Positions 14,292 to 24,432 are shown, counted from the stretch's first letter. The stretch is 46,026 bases of DNA from Gammaproteobacteria bacterium (GCA_020027345.1 JAHRAH010000151.1:1-46026); one strand, 5' to 3'. The notes: a model not told the origin generated them from the sequence alone. Numbers and translations: made by a program.

Positions 14292-16391
14292 TTAGCGCGC
14301 GCGGTTTAACGCTTCGCCGTGACGGGCGTATAGTTTTGCGGCTTCTTCGTCCATTCCTTCTTGCAAATAAAAGCGGAGTGCGGCGTGGACGGCGGGGTTG
14401 TTTGCGGCGGGGAACAAAGCGGCGGCGCGGGCGTGGAATTGCTTTGCCGCCGCCATGGATTCCGCGTCGCGCGGGCTTGCCGCCGCGAATAATTTTGCGG
14501 CCGCCGAAAGCGCGCGCGAGCGTTCGCGGCGCGGCAGTTGCGGCAGGTGTTTTTGCGTCTTTTGCGCGTATTCGTTTGCGCGCCGTTTGCTGAGCAGCAG
14601 CCCCGGGCGGGCGGCGAGAAATTCGGTTTTTGCCAGATGCCCTTCGGGGGTTTGTTCGGCGCGCGCGAGCAGTTCGCGCCATTCTTCGGGCAGCGCATAG
14701 GACGCTTGCAAAACAAGCATCGCGCGGGTCGCGTCGGCGAGAATCCTCCCCGCGGTTTTTCGCGCGTAATAATCATTGCGGTCGTATTCGCCGGAAACAA
14801 TGCGGTTAATTAACGCCGTCGCCTGCGGCAAAACGACGGCGCGCGCGTTTTCTTTTTCACCTTCGCTTTCTTTTTCGCTTTCGCTTTCATTTTCTTTTTT
14901 CCCGCCGTGGTTTATGCAGGAAAACAAAAGATATTCGCGCGGCGGGCGCGGCGATTGCAGTCCCGGAATAAAAGTGTTGTAGCAAAAAGGATTTGCATTC
15001 GCGTATTCGCGCACGGCGCGAACTTCTTCGGCGGCGGAAAGCGCATTCGGCGGATACAGCGCAAAACCGGCAAAGCGCATTTCGTAGGCGAAGGGATTCG
15101 GCGCGGCAATGACGGAAACTTGCGCGCCGGCGTTTTCCGTCAACTGCAAATATTTCGCGTGCTTTCTCAGCGAGGGAAACGGCGTCCAGCCGCCGGGCGG
15201 CAATGTTTGCAAATATGCGCGCGCGATGTCCCCCGCCAATGTCTGCCCGCGCCGGTCGGCCTTTTCAAAGTTTTGCGCGAGCGCGAGCGCCGCCGCAATT
15301 GCGAGCGCGCCCGCGCCCCATTTTTTTGGCAGGCGCGCCGCCGCAACCGCCGCCCAAAAACAAACGACGGCGAAAGAAAGCAGCGGGTAGGCGGAAAAAT
15401 CCTGCGCGGTTGCGCCGTCGTAAACGCGCCGCAACAAAAGCGGCAAAACAATTCCGGCCGCGGAAAATGTCGCGCACAATGCGAGCGATGCGGAGATTCC
15501 CAAAACCTTCCACTGCAAAACAAAACCGGCGAGCGCGAGCATTCCGGCGACTATCCCCATCTCCCGCCAAAATGCGCCGGCAAAAAAATCGGCGACAAAC
15601 TTCGCGGAATCCGCAATCGTCGCCCCCGGCTGATAGTCGTCGGCAAAATGCAGCCGCCGCGAAACGGCGTCCCAAAATGTTTGCCAGTCGTCCGGCGCGA
15701 AAGGCAAACCGGAAAACAACCCCGGATTCCGCGCGCGCCATATTAAATAAAGATACGGCAAAAGCCCGACAACAACCGCCGCAAAAATCGCCGCGACCGT
15801 GCGCGGGCGAAAAACTTCCGCCGCAACCGCGCGGCGCGCGCGCCAAAGCCAAAAAGGAAAACCCGCCGCGGCCAAAACAAAAAGCGGCCAGTGATTGGAA
15901 AGCCCGAGCGCGCAAACAAAAGCGAGAACAGTCGCGACAGCCGCAATCGGTTTTTCTTCTTCCGCGCGCGTTCGTATTTCCAAAACCAGCCGCCACGAAA
16001 CCATAAACAAAAACGCGTTAAACGCGTACGCTTCCTGAAAGTTCGCCTGCTGCCAGAAACTCGCCGAAACCCCAAAAAGCGCGGCGGCAAAAAAAGCGCA
16101 GCCGCCGCGCCCGCCGCCGAGCAGCAGGCGCGCGATGTCGGCGAAGAGCGCGCAGGCGAAGGCGGCGCACAAAGCCGAAAAAGCCGCCGCGCCGGTCGCC
16201 GCCGAAACGCCCGGAATGTGCGCGAAGGGAAAGCACGCCAGCGCATACAGCGGATAGCCGGGCGCGTGCGCGATGTCCCCGCCGAGGCAGGCCAGCGTGA
16301 AGAAAACCGAATCGCCAAAGCCCGCGTCCGCCGCGGCGGTGAAAAGATACAGGGCGAACAAGCCCGGCACAAGCGGCAGCGCCTTCGCCAT
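14292..16391 (-). CDS. DUF2723 multi-pass membrane protein (predicted glycosyltransferase, GT-C type)
   Basis: The 699-residue protein has roughly ten membrane helices in residues 1-375 and a soluble C-terminal part. The N-terminal region contains DSVFFTLACLGGDIAHAPGY, which is the DUF2723 pattern of an acidic residue and a HxPGYPLY loop, seen in lipid-linked sugar transferases. A charged run of Lys/Glu/Ser lies at about 480-500. The C-terminal 200 residues are helical and TPR-like. Likely it transfers a sugar in the periplasm onto protein or surface polymer, but the acceptor is unknown. A TATAAT box ends only 6 nt before the ATG, so the mRNA is probably leaderless. It is divergent from guaA and followed by tRNA-Met. 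Confidence 0.75.
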   Translation of the reverse strand: MAKALPLVPGLFALYLFTAAADAGFGDSVFFTLACLGGDIAHAPGYPLYALACFPFAHIPGVSAATGAAAFSALCAAFACALFADIARLLLGGGRGGCAFFAAALFGVSASFWQQANFQEAYAFNAFLFMVSWRLVLEIRTRAEEEKPIAAVATVLAFVCALGLSNHWPLFVLAAAGFPFWLWRARRAVAAEVFRPRTVAAIFAAVVVGLLPYLYLIWRARNPGLFSGLPFAPDDWQTFWDAVSRRLHFADDYQPGATIADSAKFVADFFAGAFWREMGIVAGMLALAGFVLQWKVLGISASLALCATFSAAGIVLPLLLRRVYDGATAQDFSAYPLLSFAVVCFWAAVAAARLPKKWGAGALAIAAALALAQNFEKADRRGQTLAGDIARAYLQTLPPGGWTPFPSLRKHAKYLQLTENAGAQVSVIAAPNPFAYEMRFAGFALYPPNALSAAEEVRAVREYANANPFCYNTFIPGLQSPRPPREYLLFSCINHGGKKENESESEKESEGEKENARAVVLPQATALINRIVSGEYDRNDYYARKTAGRILADATRAMLVLQASYALPEEWRELLARAEQTPEGHLAKTEFLAARPGLLLSKRRANEYAQKTQKHLPQLPRRERSRALSAAAKLFAAASPRDAESMAAAKQFHARAAALFPAANNPAVHAALRFYLQEGMDEEAAKLYARHGEALNRAR

Positions 16392-16397
16392 CGGCGA

Positions 16398-16403
16398 ATT
16401 ATA
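16398..16403 (-). promoter_or_regulatory. TATAAT -10 box, leaderless start of the DUF2723 gene
   Basis: Minus-strand TATAAT, then TCGCCG, then ATG. The expected transcription start falls on the A of the start codon. No clear -35 box. Confidence 0.5.
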
Positions 16404-16490
16404 AAACCGCCGCCGCCCGCAAAAAAAACGCGGCGCAAACGGCGCGGGCGGGTAGAATGCAACCGCGCGCCCACCCGCGCGCCCTCCGCG

Positions 16491-18035
16491 ATGGAAAAGA
16501 TTTTAATCCTTGATTACGGCTCGCAATACACGCAACTGATTGCGCGCGCCGTGCGCGAACTGCGCGTGTATTGCGAAATACGCCCCGGCGACATTCCGGC
16601 GGCGGAAATCCGCGCATTCGGCGCCGACGGCGTTGTTCTTTCCGGCGGTCCGATGTCGGCGGCGAAAAAAAACGCGCCGCGCATAAACGACGCCGTTTTC
16701 GCGCTGGGCAAGCCCGTGCTCGGCGTTTGTTACGGAATGCAGGCGATGGCGCGCAAATTCGGCGGCGACATATCCGCCGCTTCCGGCGGGCGCGAATACG
16801 GGCGCGCGACAGTCAAAGCGGCGGCGAAAAGCGATTTGCTGCGCGGCGCGTTTAATAAAAAAGGCGAACTGCAAACATGGATGAGCCACGGCGACAAAAT
16901 AAGCAAGCCGCCGCCGGGTTTTGCCGTCGCCGCAAAAAGCGAAACCTCGCCGGTCGCGGCGATCGCCGACGATTCGCGGCGGCTGTACGGACTGCTTTTT
17001 CATCCGGAAGTCGCGCACACAAAAGACGGCGGGAGAATACTCGCGAACTTCGCGCGCAAAATATGCAAACTGCGCGGCGAATGGACGATGCCGAATTTTA
17101 TAGAACGGCAATGCGAACTTGTCCGCGAAAAAACAAACGGCGAGGGGGTTTTGCTCGCGCTTTCCGGGGGCGTGGATTCCGCCGTCGTCGCCGCGCTTTT
17201 GCACCGCGCAATCGGCAAGCGGCTAACATGCGTTTTGGTGGACAACGGACTCTTGCGCGAGGGCGAAACGGAGGAAGTGCGCGCCGCATTCGCCGGAAAA
17301 TTCGGCGGGCGTTTGATTGTCGCGCGCGCCGAAAAAGAATTCTTTTCCGCGCTCGCCGGCGCGTCGCATCCGGAAGAAAAACGCCGCCGCATCGGGCGCG
17401 TTTTCGCCGAAGTTTTTGAAAAGCGCGCGAAAAAAATAAAGGGCGCGAAATGGCTCGCGCAGGGGACGATATACCCCGATGTTGTGGAATCGGCGCGCGC
17501 CGGCGCCGGAAAAGCGGTGATAAAAACGCACCACAATGTCGGCGGGCTGCCGGCGCGTTTGCATTTGAAACTGCTGGAACCGCTGCGCGAATTGTTTAAG
17601 GACGAAGTGCGCGAACTCGGCGCGCAACTCGGCCTGCCGCAATCGCTTTTGCAGCGGCATCCCTTTCCCGGCCCCGGTTTGGCGGTGCGCGTTTTGGGCG
17701 AAGTAACGCGCGCGCGCGCCGCAATCGCCCGCCGCGCCGACGCCATTTTTATGGAAGAACTGCGCGCCGCCGGGCTTTACGAAAAAACCGCGCAGGCATT
17801 CGCCGTTTTGCTTCCCGTTAATACCGTCGGCGTGATGGGCGACGCCCGAACTTTTGAAAATGCGGCGGCCTTGCGCGCCGTTACCACCGGCGATTTTATG
17901 ACCGCCGACTGGGCGCGCTTGCCGTCCGAGTTTCTGGCAAAAGTGAGCGCGCGAATCATAAACGAAGTGCCGGGAATCAACCGCGTCGTCTACGACATTT
18001 CCTCCAAGCCGCCGGCGACGGTGGAATGGGAATGA
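16491..18035 (+). CDS. guaA: GMP synthase (glutamine-hydrolysing)
   Basis: The 514-residue enzyme converts XMP to GMP with glutamine and ATP. The N-terminal class I glutaminase domain has MEKILILDYGSQYTQLIAR, nucleophile Cys in GVCYGMQ and HPEVAHT. The ATP-pyrophosphatase domain has the P-loop LSGGVDSAVVAALLH. The C-terminal dimerisation domain ends INRVVYDISSKPPATVEWE, as in most bacterial GuaA. Start ATG 16491 matches the family N-terminus; a TAGAAT at 16453-16458 could be the -10 box. guaB, the usual neighbour, is absent; glf follows after 30 nt. Confidence 0.97.
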   Translation: MEKILILDYGSQYTQLIARAVRELRVYCEIRPGDIPAAEIRAFGADGVVLSGGPMSAAKKNAPRINDAVFALGKPVLGVCYGMQAMARKFGGDISAASGGREYGRATVKAAAKSDLLRGAFNKKGELQTWMSHGDKISKPPPGFAVAAKSETSPVAAIADDSRRLYGLLFHPEVAHTKDGGRILANFARKICKLRGEWTMPNFIERQCELVREKTNGEGVLLALSGGVDSAVVAALLHRAIGKRLTCVLVDNGLLREGETEEVRAAFAGKFGGRLIVARAEKEFFSALAGASHPEEKRRRIGRVFAEVFEKRAKKIKGAKWLAQGTIYPDVVESARAGAGKAVIKTHHNVGGLPARLHLKLLEPLRELFKDEVRELGAQLGLPQSLLQRHPFPGPGLAVRVLGEVTRARAAIARRADAIFMEELRAAGLYEKTAQAFAVLLPVNTVGVMGDARTFENAAALRAVTTGDFMTADWARLPSEFLAKVSARIINEVPGINRVVYDISSKPPATVEWE

Positions 18036-18065
18036 AAAAGCATTTGCCAAAAAACCGCGGCGACT

Positions 18066-19094
18066 GTGGCGGCGGTGCCGGATAAAAAAAGAATCCTCGT
18101 CGTCGGCGCGGGGTTTACCGGCGCCGTCATCGCCCGGGTTCTCGCCGAAAGCGGATGCGAAGTGCGCGTTGTGGAAAAGCGCAAACACATCGCCGGCAAC
18201 GCTTACGATTATGTCAACGAACACGGCGTGCGCGTTCACCGTTACGGGCCGCATCTTTTTCACACAAACAACGCGCGGGTTTTTTGCTGGCTTTCGCGCT
18301 TTACCGGATGGCTTCCCTACCGTCACAAAGCGCGGGCGCTGCTGCCCGGCGGGGGATATGTCCCCTTTCCGCCCAACCGCGAAACGCTGCGCGCCGTCGG
18401 CGAAAGCGAAATCGTCAACATCCTCTACCGCCCCTACACGCGCAAAATGTGGGGGATGGAATTGGAGGAAATGAATTCCGCCGTGCTTCAGCGCGTTCCC
18501 GCGCGCGACGATTTTTGCGAGGATTATTTTCCCGCCGACAAATATCAAGCGCTGCCCGAAAAGGGTTATGCGGCGATGGCGCAAAACATTCTCGCGCATC
18601 CGAATATTGTCGTGGAACTTTCCGCGCCGTTTGAGAAAACAATGGAAAAGGGTTTTGCGCATGTTTTTAACTGCATGCCGCCGGACGAATATTATGATTT
18701 CCGCTTCGGCGAACTGCCCTGGCGCAGCATCCGTTTTATCCACGAACACCGCGACGGCGGACTCGTTCAGCCGGCGGCGGTCGTTAATTTCACAAGCGAT
18801 GACGGTCCCACCCGGCGCACGGAATGGAAACACCTGCCGGGTCACGGCGAAGGCGCGAAAAAAACGACGCTGACATCGGAATACCCCTGCGGACACGAGG
18901 AAAACAACCGCGAACGGTATTATCCGGTCAAGGACGCCACCGGAAAAAACCGCCGCCTCTATATTCGCTACGCAAAAATTCGCAATCCCAAAACGACATT
19001 CACCGGCAGATGCGGGACCTACGCCTACATAGACATGCATCAGGCGGTAAATATGGCGCTGCTGCAAGCAACGCGCTTCGCAAAAACGCTTTAA
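18066..19094 (+). CDS. glf: UDP-galactopyranose mutase
   Basis: A 342-residue FAD enzyme that interconverts UDP-galactopyranose and UDP-galactofuranose, used for galactofuranose in surface glycans. The dinucleotide fold ILVVGAGFTGAVIARVLAE is followed by NAYDYVNEHGVRVHRYGPHL, YRPYTRKMWG, and the C-terminal TFTGRCGTYAYIDMHQAV, all diagnostic. Start is GTG at 18066. It is slightly shorter than the usual 365-390 residues. It lies 30 nt after guaA and is followed by an inverted repeat that may end transcription. No other galactofuranose genes are here, although the nearby DUF2723 protein could be part of the same surface-sugar pathway. Confidence 0.92.
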   Translation: MAAVPDKKRILVVGAGFTGAVIARVLAESGCEVRVVEKRKHIAGNAYDYVNEHGVRVHRYGPHLFHTNNARVFCWLSRFTGWLPYRHKARALLPGGGYVPFPPNRETLRAVGESEIVNILYRPYTRKMWGMELEEMNSAVLQRVPARDDFCEDYFPADKYQALPEKGYAAMAQNILAHPNIVVELSAPFEKTMEKGFAHVFNCMPPDEYYDFRFGELPWRSIRFIHEHRDGGLVQPAAVVNFTSDDGPTRRTEWKHLPGHGEGAKKTTLTSEYPCGHEENNRERYYPVKDATGKNRRLYIRYAKIRNPKTTFTGRCGTYAYIDMHQAVNMALLQATRFAKTL

Positions 19095-19106
19095 TAACCA
19101 CCCCCT

Positions 19107-19172
19107 GTCATTCCCGCGAAAGCGGGAATCCAGCCCGGGCGGACTCTGGATTCCCGCTTTCGGGGGAATGAC
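19107..19172. repeat. Family D inverted repeat
   Basis: GTCATTCCCGCGAAAGCGGG...CCAG and, inverted, CTGGATTCCCGCTTTCGGGGG...GAC. Each arm is itself a small palindrome, giving a cruciform-like unit of 66 bp. It could act as a terminator after glf. Confidence 0.85.
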
Positions 19173-19246
19173 AATATTTTTGTAAATTAATGGATAATAC
19201 CCCCCGCATCGGCGCCGAAAAACCAAAAACAAAAAAAGGAAAAACG

Positions 19247-19480
19247 ATGAACCGCGCAAAAAAACTGAAATGGCTGGAATGGTGCGGCGCCGCTTCGGCG
19301 GTGGTTTACGCGCAGTTAATCGCCTACAACATCGGCGCGGAAGTCGCCGGTTTTCTTTTGCTTTTTCTCTCCGCCGCCCTGCTCGGAATCTGGGCGCACC
19401 TCGGCAAACACCGCGGCTTGTTCATCCTCCAACTCTTCTACGCCGCCACCGCCCTCATAGGCATAGCCCGCTGGCTTTGA
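19247..19480 (+). CDS. Small membrane protein of unknown function
   Basis: A 77-residue protein starting MNRAKKLKWLEWCG, with a positively charged N-terminus and two or three predicted membrane helices (about 13-30, 33-50 and 57-76), ending GIARWL. I chose the ATG at 19247 because AAAGGA lies 6 nt upstream; an earlier ATG at 19190 has none and would add 19 polar residues. I do not recognise a family. It stands alone between a family D repeat and a nuclease-like gene. Confidence 0.6.
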   Translation: MNRAKKLKWLEWCGAASAVVYAQLIAYNIGAEVAGFLLLFLSAALLGIWAHLGKHRGLFILQLFYAATALIGIARWL

Positions 19481-19643
19481 CCGCGGCAAAACCGCAATGC
19501 GCGCCGCCGCCCCGCCCGGGAAGGGAAACGGAAAAAATGCCTTACAATAAGCAAACGATGCCCGGCTTGCCCGCCTCCCGCCGCAACCCCGCCGCCCCCC
19601 GCCCGGCAACCCCGCGCCCGCCCGCCGCCCGCGGAGGGCAAAA

Positions 19644-20615
19644 GTGAGTAAATTGACGGAAAGCGACCGTTCCACAAAAGACGCCCGCAAGCGGGTCGTG
19701 GAGCGCTTGGAGGAAGTGCAGAATACGCGGCTGACGCCGGTGCAGGGACGGCGGCTTTTCCGCGACGAGGCGGGGAAGCATTACCTTGTTTTTTGCGGCG
19801 GGGGGACATGGCACGGGATTTCCCAATCCTCTTTGCCGACGGTGCGCGAAGCCGGCGACGGCGCTTTGGTCGTCGCAAAAAAATACAAAACGCGCATTGA
19901 TGTTTGCATCGGCGCGCTGGGCGAGTTCGTCAAAAACCTCGGCCGCCTGCCGCAAAAGAAAGACGGCGCGGCGACTTTTCATATCACGGTTGAAGAAGAC
20001 GGGCTCAGCGTGGACGAAATCCCCGGCTATTTTCTCAACACCGCTTTTCATATTCCGCTGGGCGGCGCGAATTCGCACGAGGAGCGGCTGCGCAAAATAG
20101 GGCGGATTATCAACATCAAAGTGCAGGAGCCGGAGACCGTCAGCCACGCCGACGCCCAGGCCAAATTGATATTGGTCGGAAGTTATCTCGGCTACCGCAC
20201 ATTTACCCCCGACCGTTCGCAGGCAAGCGCCTACGGCGCGCTCGGCGAGTTGTGCTCGGAGAGCAGCGTTCCCGACGATTATTTGGGAAAGAAAAAAATA
20301 GAGGAAATCAAACACATTGATGTGATATGGTTTAACGGCGACGGACTGCCGACGCACGGCTTTGAGGTGGAGCATTCCACCGATGTCACCAAGGGGCTTT
20401 TGCGCCTTTACCAGGCCTCCGGCATTTCCATAAAAATGTTTGTCATCGCGCAGGAGGAAACGCGCGGGCGGTTTGAGCGGGAACGGCAAAAAGCGCCGTT
20501 CCGGCAAATCCGCGACAAGTACATTTTTAAGAATTACCGCGAACTGGACGAGTTTTTTGAGTCGGTTAAACAGTCCAGCAATTTGCGCAAGAAATTTATG
20601 AACGAGGACGGTTAA
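19644..20615 (+). CDS. Putative PD-(D/E)XK-like nuclease, uncharacterised
   Basis: A 323-residue soluble protein with GTG start and an excellent GGAGGG ribosome binding site (19632-19637). Residues 221-270 read IDVIWFNGD...HGFEVEHSTDVTKGLLRLYQ...MFVIAQEE, which resembles the core of restriction-endonuclease-fold proteins (Asp226 followed by Glu241-x-Glu243 on the next strand, then helix and strand). The usual Lys of the ExK motif is replaced by Glu, so activity is uncertain. The N-terminal 200 residues are not recognised. A small unknown gene follows. It may be an orphan nuclease or a defence component; I cannot be more specific. Confidence 0.5.
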   Translation: MSKLTESDRSTKDARKRVVERLEEVQNTRLTPVQGRRLFRDEAGKHYLVFCGGGTWHGISQSSLPTVREAGDGALVVAKKYKTRIDVCIGALGEFVKNLGRLPQKKDGAATFHITVEEDGLSVDEIPGYFLNTAFHIPLGGANSHEERLRKIGRIINIKVQEPETVSHADAQAKLILVGSYLGYRTFTPDRSQASAYGALGELCSESSVPDDYLGKKKIEEIKHIDVIWFNGDGLPTHGFEVEHSTDVTKGLLRLYQASGISIKMFVIAQEETRGRFERERQKAPFRQIRDKYIFKNYRELDEFFESVKQSSNLRKKFMNEDG

Positions 20616-20769
20616 CCGCGCGCCGGCGTTGCCCGGCTCCGGTTAATTCCTTGGCTTTTTAACCAAGGCGCAATAAAAAATTCGCGTTTTCCGCCCCGGA
20701 GCGGCGGGGGCGGGATATATTCCCCGGAAGCGCCGCCGACGGTGTGCGGCGGAAAAAACACGGGAGAGA

Positions 20770-21006
20770 ATGATGAAATCCAAAAAACCGAAAATCCGCA
20801 TTCCGGCGGAGGAAATGTTTACCGGTGGCGCGTTTGTCCGCCCGGAATGCGTGGAGAAAGACGGGCGCAAAATGTGGTGCTGGGTGGTCAGCGAATTTAT
20901 GGACGATTCCTACTGGAACGGCATGTATATTGAGCCGCGCGAATTGGCGAAAACGCGCGACGGGCTGATTGATGTTGAGTGGACGCTTAGCATCTGGAAC
21001 AACTAG
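20770..21006 (+). CDS. Small hypothetical protein
   Basis: A 78-residue soluble, Trp- and Met-rich protein (KMWCWVVSEFMDDSYWNGMY) starting with two Met codons after a GGGAGAG ribosome binding site. No family recognised. The 155 nt upstream hold two small hairpins (CCTTGG...CCAAGG at about 20651) and no other gene. It is followed by the ileS promoter. Confidence 0.6.
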   Translation: MMKSKKPKIRIPAEEMFTGGAFVRPECVEKDGRKMWCWVVSEFMDDSYWNGMYIEPRELAKTRDGLIDVEWTLSIWNN

Positions 21007-21067
21007 TAACCGTTGAGGAGCCGGCACCCTTGCTCTTTTCCGCGCAGCGGGGCGGGCTTTGACAAAT

Positions 21068-21096
21068 TTGCCTTTGGGGGCGAATTGGGGGATAAT
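21068..21096 (+). promoter_or_regulatory. Predicted ileS promoter
   Basis: TTGCCT (21068-21073), 17-nt spacer, GATAAT (21091-21096); start codon 25 nt later. A TTGACA at 21058-21063 lies too far from the GATAAT (27 nt) to pair with it. Confidence 0.45.
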
Positions 21097-21121
21097 GGCG
21101 GCTTTTTTGCGGGATTGACTT

Positions 21122-23947
21122 ATGGCGAAGGACAAGACGCTTAATCTTTTGGACACTCCGTTTCCGATGCGGGGGGACCTGGCGCGGCGGGAGCCGGGGA
21201 TGCTGGCGCATTGGCGGGAGACGCGGCTTTATGAGCGCGTGCGCGCGGCGGCGAAGGGGCGGCCGGGGTTTGTTTTGCACGACGGGCCGCCTTACGCCAA
21301 CGGCGATTTGCATATCGGGCACGCCGTGAACAAAATACTCAAAGACATCGTCGTGCGCAGCAAGACGCTCGCCGGTTTTGACGCGCCGTATCTGCCCGGC
21401 TGGGACTGCCACGGTTTGCCGATTGAGCATCAGGTGGAAAAAGCCGGCGGCGACCGCAAAAACGCGGACGCTTTCCGGCGGCAATGCCGCGCCTTCGCCG
21501 AATCGCAAATCCGTTTGCAGCGCGAGGGTTTTATGCGCATGGGCGTGACGGGCGAATGGGACGCGCCCTACAAAACGATGGCGCCGCAAACCGAAGCGGG
21601 CATTTTGCGCGCGCTCGCGCAAATATACGCGCGCGAATTAATTGCGCGGCGGCTGAAACCCGTGCTTTGGTGCATTGACTGCGAATCGGCGCTCGCCGAA
21701 GCCGAAGTGGAATACGAAGACCGCGTTTCCGACGCCGTTGATGTTTGGTTTCCCGCCGAAGATTCCGCGGCGGTCGCAAAAGCGTTTTCCATCGGCGGCG
21801 GCGACCGTGCGACCGGCGCGGTGATATGGACGACGACGGCTTGGACTTTGCCGGCCAACCGCGCGATTTGCGCGCATCCGCAAATGGAATACGCGCTGAT
21901 GGAAAACAACGAAGGAAAGCGCGCGATTGTCGCTTGCGAATTGGCGGATGCGTCTGTCTTGCGCTGGGGCGGAGAATGGCGCGAACTCGCGCGCGCGCGC
22001 GGCGAAGAATTGCACGGGCTTGTTTTTCGCCATCCTTTTTACGAACGCGAATCGCCTTTGCTTTGCGCCGAGCATGTTACCGCCGAAGCCGGGACGGGGC
22101 TTGTGCATACCGCGCCCTCGCACGGCGAGGAGGATTTTAAATTCGGCGCGGCGCACGGAATGCCGGCGGAATCGCCGGTGGACGGTCGCGGCTTTTTTGC
22201 CGATGACATTCCGCTTTTCGGCGGCGCGCAAATTTGGAAAGCCGTGGAAAACATTCTCGCCGAATTAAAAAAGCGCGGGGTTTTGCTCGCGGCGGAAAAA
22301 TACCGCCACAGTTATCCGGTGTGCTGGCGGCACAAATCGCCGGTGCTTTTTCGCGCGACGCGGCAGTGGTTTGTGACGATGGATTCCCCGCGCAAAGAAA
22401 ACCCCGGCGATGACGGCAACGACACCGTTGCCGAAACCGAAACGCAAACGCGCGGAAAAACCTTGCGCGAACTCGCATTGGCGGCGGTGGAGGAAACCGA
22501 GTTTTTTCCGCATTGGGGAAAGAACCGTTTGCGCGCGATGATTGCGGCGCGCCCGGATTGGTGCCTTTCGCGCCAGCGGTTTTGGAATGTGCCGGCGGCG
22601 TTTTTCGTTCACAAAAAAACCGGCGAGCCGCATCCGCGCACGGTGGAACTTTTATATGCCGTTGCCGATTTGGTGGAAAAGGGCGGCATTGAAGCGTGGT
22701 ATGCCGCAAGCGCGGAGGATTTTTTGCAAAGCGAAGCGCGCGAATACGACAAAGCCGAAGACGCGCTGGATGTGTGGTTTGATTCGGGCGTAACGCACCG
22801 CGCGGTGATGGGCTGGGACGGCGGCGATGCAAACCGCCCCGATATGTATTTGGAAGGTTCCGACCAGCACCGCGGCTGGTTTCATTCTTCGCTTTTGACC
22901 GGCGCGGCGATATTCGGGCGCGCGCCGTACCGTCAGATACTCACGCACGGCTTTGTCGTCGCCGGCGACGGGCGCAAAATGTCCAAGTCGCTCGGCAATG
23001 TCGTTTTGCCGCGCGAGGTGATAGACCGTTACGGCGCGGACATTTTGCGCTTGTGGGTCGCGTCCTCCGATTATTCCGGCGAGATAGCGGTTTCGGAGGA
23101 AATCATCGGCCGCGTCGTGGAGACCTACCGCCGCCTGCGCAACAGCGCGCGTTTTTTGCTGGCGAACCTTTCGGATTTTGACGCGCAAAAAGATTCGCTC
23201 GCGCCCGCGGATATGCTGGAACTGGACCGTTACGCGCTGACGATGGCGGAGGAGTTTCGCGCGCAAACCGCGGACGCTTACGCGGGATACGATTTTCATT
23301 CGGCGGTTAAACTGCTGCAGCGTTTTTGTTCGCTGCGGCTGGGGAGTTTTTATTTGGACATTCTCAAAGACCGTTTGTATACCTGCCCGGCGCGAAGCCG
23401 CGCGCGGCGTTCGGCGCAAAGCGCGCTTTATCCGATTGCGCGCGCATTAATTAAAGCGATGGCGCCGGCGCTTTGTTTTACCGCCGACGAAGCGTGGCGC
23501 GCGCTCACCGGCGACGAAAACGAAAGCCCGATGCTGCATACTTTTTGCGAGCCGCTGCCGCAGCCGCCGGACGCGAAAGAACTGAAAGCGAAATGGCGGC
23601 TGATACTTTCCGCGCGCGAACGCGCATTGCAGGAACTGGAACGCGCGCGGGAAGCGGGGACTATCCGCTCGCCGCTGGAAGCGTCGCTGCAACTCTCCGC
23701 GGAAGGCGAGGAATACGAGGCGCTTAATTCCCTCGGCGAAGAATTGCGTTATGTTTTTATCGTTTCCGAAGCGCGGCTGGAAAAAGCGAAAGCGTCCGCG
23801 GCGGTTTCGGCGAGCCCGCATAAAAAATGCGGACGGTGCTGGCACCGCGAACCGTCAACGGGCGCGGACAAAGAAAACCCCGAATGGTGCGCGCGCTGCG
23901 TTTTGGCGGCGACGGGCGGCGACGACGGCGGGCGAAGTTTTGTCTGA
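21122..23947 (+). CDS. ileS: Isoleucyl-tRNA synthetase
   Basis: The 941-residue class Ia enzyme charges tRNA-Ile. HIGH motif is in [13 protein letters not shown], the adenylate loop KMSKSLGN is present, and the editing domain lies between. The C-terminal zinc finger is CGRCWH...CARC, typical of the IleS type of most Gram-negative bacteria. Length is standard. lspA follows directly, as in ribF-ileS-lspA clusters, but ribF is missing upstream. Confidence 0.97.
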   Translation: MAKDKTLNLLDTPFPMRGDLARREPGMLAHWRETRLYERVRAAAKGRPGFVLHDGPPYANGDLHIGHAVNKILKDIVVRSKTLAGFDAPYLPGWDCHGLPIEHQVEKAGGDRKNADAFRRQCRAFAESQIRLQREGFMRMGVTGEWDAPYKTMAPQTEAGILRALAQIYARELIARRLKPVLWCIDCESALAEAEVEYEDRVSDAVDVWFPAEDSAAVAKAFSIGGGDRATGAVIWTTTAWTLPANRAICAHPQMEYALMENNEGKRAIVACELADASVLRWGGEWRELARARGEELHGLVFRHPFYERESPLLCAEHVTAEAGTGLVHTAPSHGEEDFKFGAAHGMPAESPVDGRGFFADDIPLFGGAQIWKAVENILAELKKRGVLLAAEKYRHSYPVCWRHKSPVLFRATRQWFVTMDSPRKENPGDDGNDTVAETETQTRGKTLRELALAAVEETEFFPHWGKNRLRAMIAARPDWCLSRQRFWNVPAAFFVHKKTGEPHPRTVELLYAVADLVEKGGIEAWYAASAEDFLQSEAREYDKAEDALDVWFDSGVTHRAVMGWDGGDANRPDMYLEGSDQHRGWFHSSLLTGAAIFGRAPYRQILTHGFVVAGDGRKMSKSLGNVVLPREVIDRYGADILRLWVASSDYSGEIAVSEEIIGRVVETYRRLRNSARFLLANLSDFDAQKDSLAPADMLELDRYALTMAEEFRAQTADAYAGYDFHSAVKLLQRFCSLRLGSFYLDILKDRLYTCPARSRARRSAQSALYPIARALIKAMAPALCFTADEAWRALTGDENESPMLHTFCEPLPQPPDAKELKAKWRLILSARERALQELERAREAGTIRSPLEASLQLSAEGEEYEALNSLGEELRYVFIVSEARLEKAKASAAVSASPHKKCGRCWHREPSTGADKENPEWCARCVLAATGGDDGGRSFV

Positions 23948-23960
23948 ACGCGCGCGGCGC

Positions 23961-24413
23961 ATGCTTTTGTTTTGCGCGATCGCCGCGCTTGTTTTTGCCT
24001 GCGACAGATGGGGCAAAAACATCGCCCTGAATTCGGACTGGCAAAACGCGCCGCTTGTCGTCGGGGAGTTTTTGCGCTTTGTGCATGTGCGCAACACCGG
24101 AATCGCCTTCGGCTTGTTTGCCGGCGGCGGCGCGGCGGGCGTTTGGATTCTGACGGCGATTGCGCTTTTGCTGAGCGCCGGTTTTGCTTTTTATGTCTGG
24201 CGGGCGGGCTCCTTCGCTTCCGCCGCCGCCGCGGCGCTGATGGCGGGCGGCGCATTGGGAAACGCGCACGACCGCCTGCGCTACGGTTATGTCGTGGATT
24301 TTGTGGACGCGCACTGGGGGGATTATCATTGGCCCGCCTTCAACGCCGCCGACGCCGCAATCAGCGTTGGCGCTTTTTGGCTTGCTTTTTTGCTCGCGCG
24401 CGGCGGGAAGTGA
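23961..24413 (+). CDS. lspA: Lipoprotein signal peptidase II
   Basis: A 150-residue inner-membrane aspartic protease with four membrane helices that cleaves prolipoproteins. The conserved segments are [45 protein letters not shown] (catalytic Asp) and FNAADAAIS (second Asp). I chose ATG 23961, 14 nt after ileS; a TTG at 23939 inside ileS would add seven residues. fkpB and ispH, which often follow, are absent; an ndk promoter overlaps its stop. Confidence 0.9.
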   Translation: MLLFCAIAALVFACDRWGKNIALNSDWQNAPLVVGEFLRFVHVRNTGIAFGLFAGGGAAGVWILTAIALLLSAGFAFYVWRAGSFASAAAAALMAGGALGNAHDRLRYGYVVDFVDAHWGDYHWPAFNAADAAISVGAFWLAFLLARGGK

Positions 24414-24419
24414 TATAAT
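24411..24419 (+). promoter_or_regulatory. Extended -10 promoter of ndk
   Basis: TGATATAAT is a perfect extended -10 element (TGnTATAAT). It overlaps the lspA stop codon. TTGCTC lies 18 nt upstream. The ATG of ndk begins 13 nt after the box, so the leader is very short. Confidence 0.6.
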
Positions 24420-24432
24420 CCGAAGCGGGAAA

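Noticed and set aside
21058-21063. TTGACA as the ileS -35 box
   Set aside because: It is 27 nt from GATAAT; TTGCCT at 17 nt fits better.
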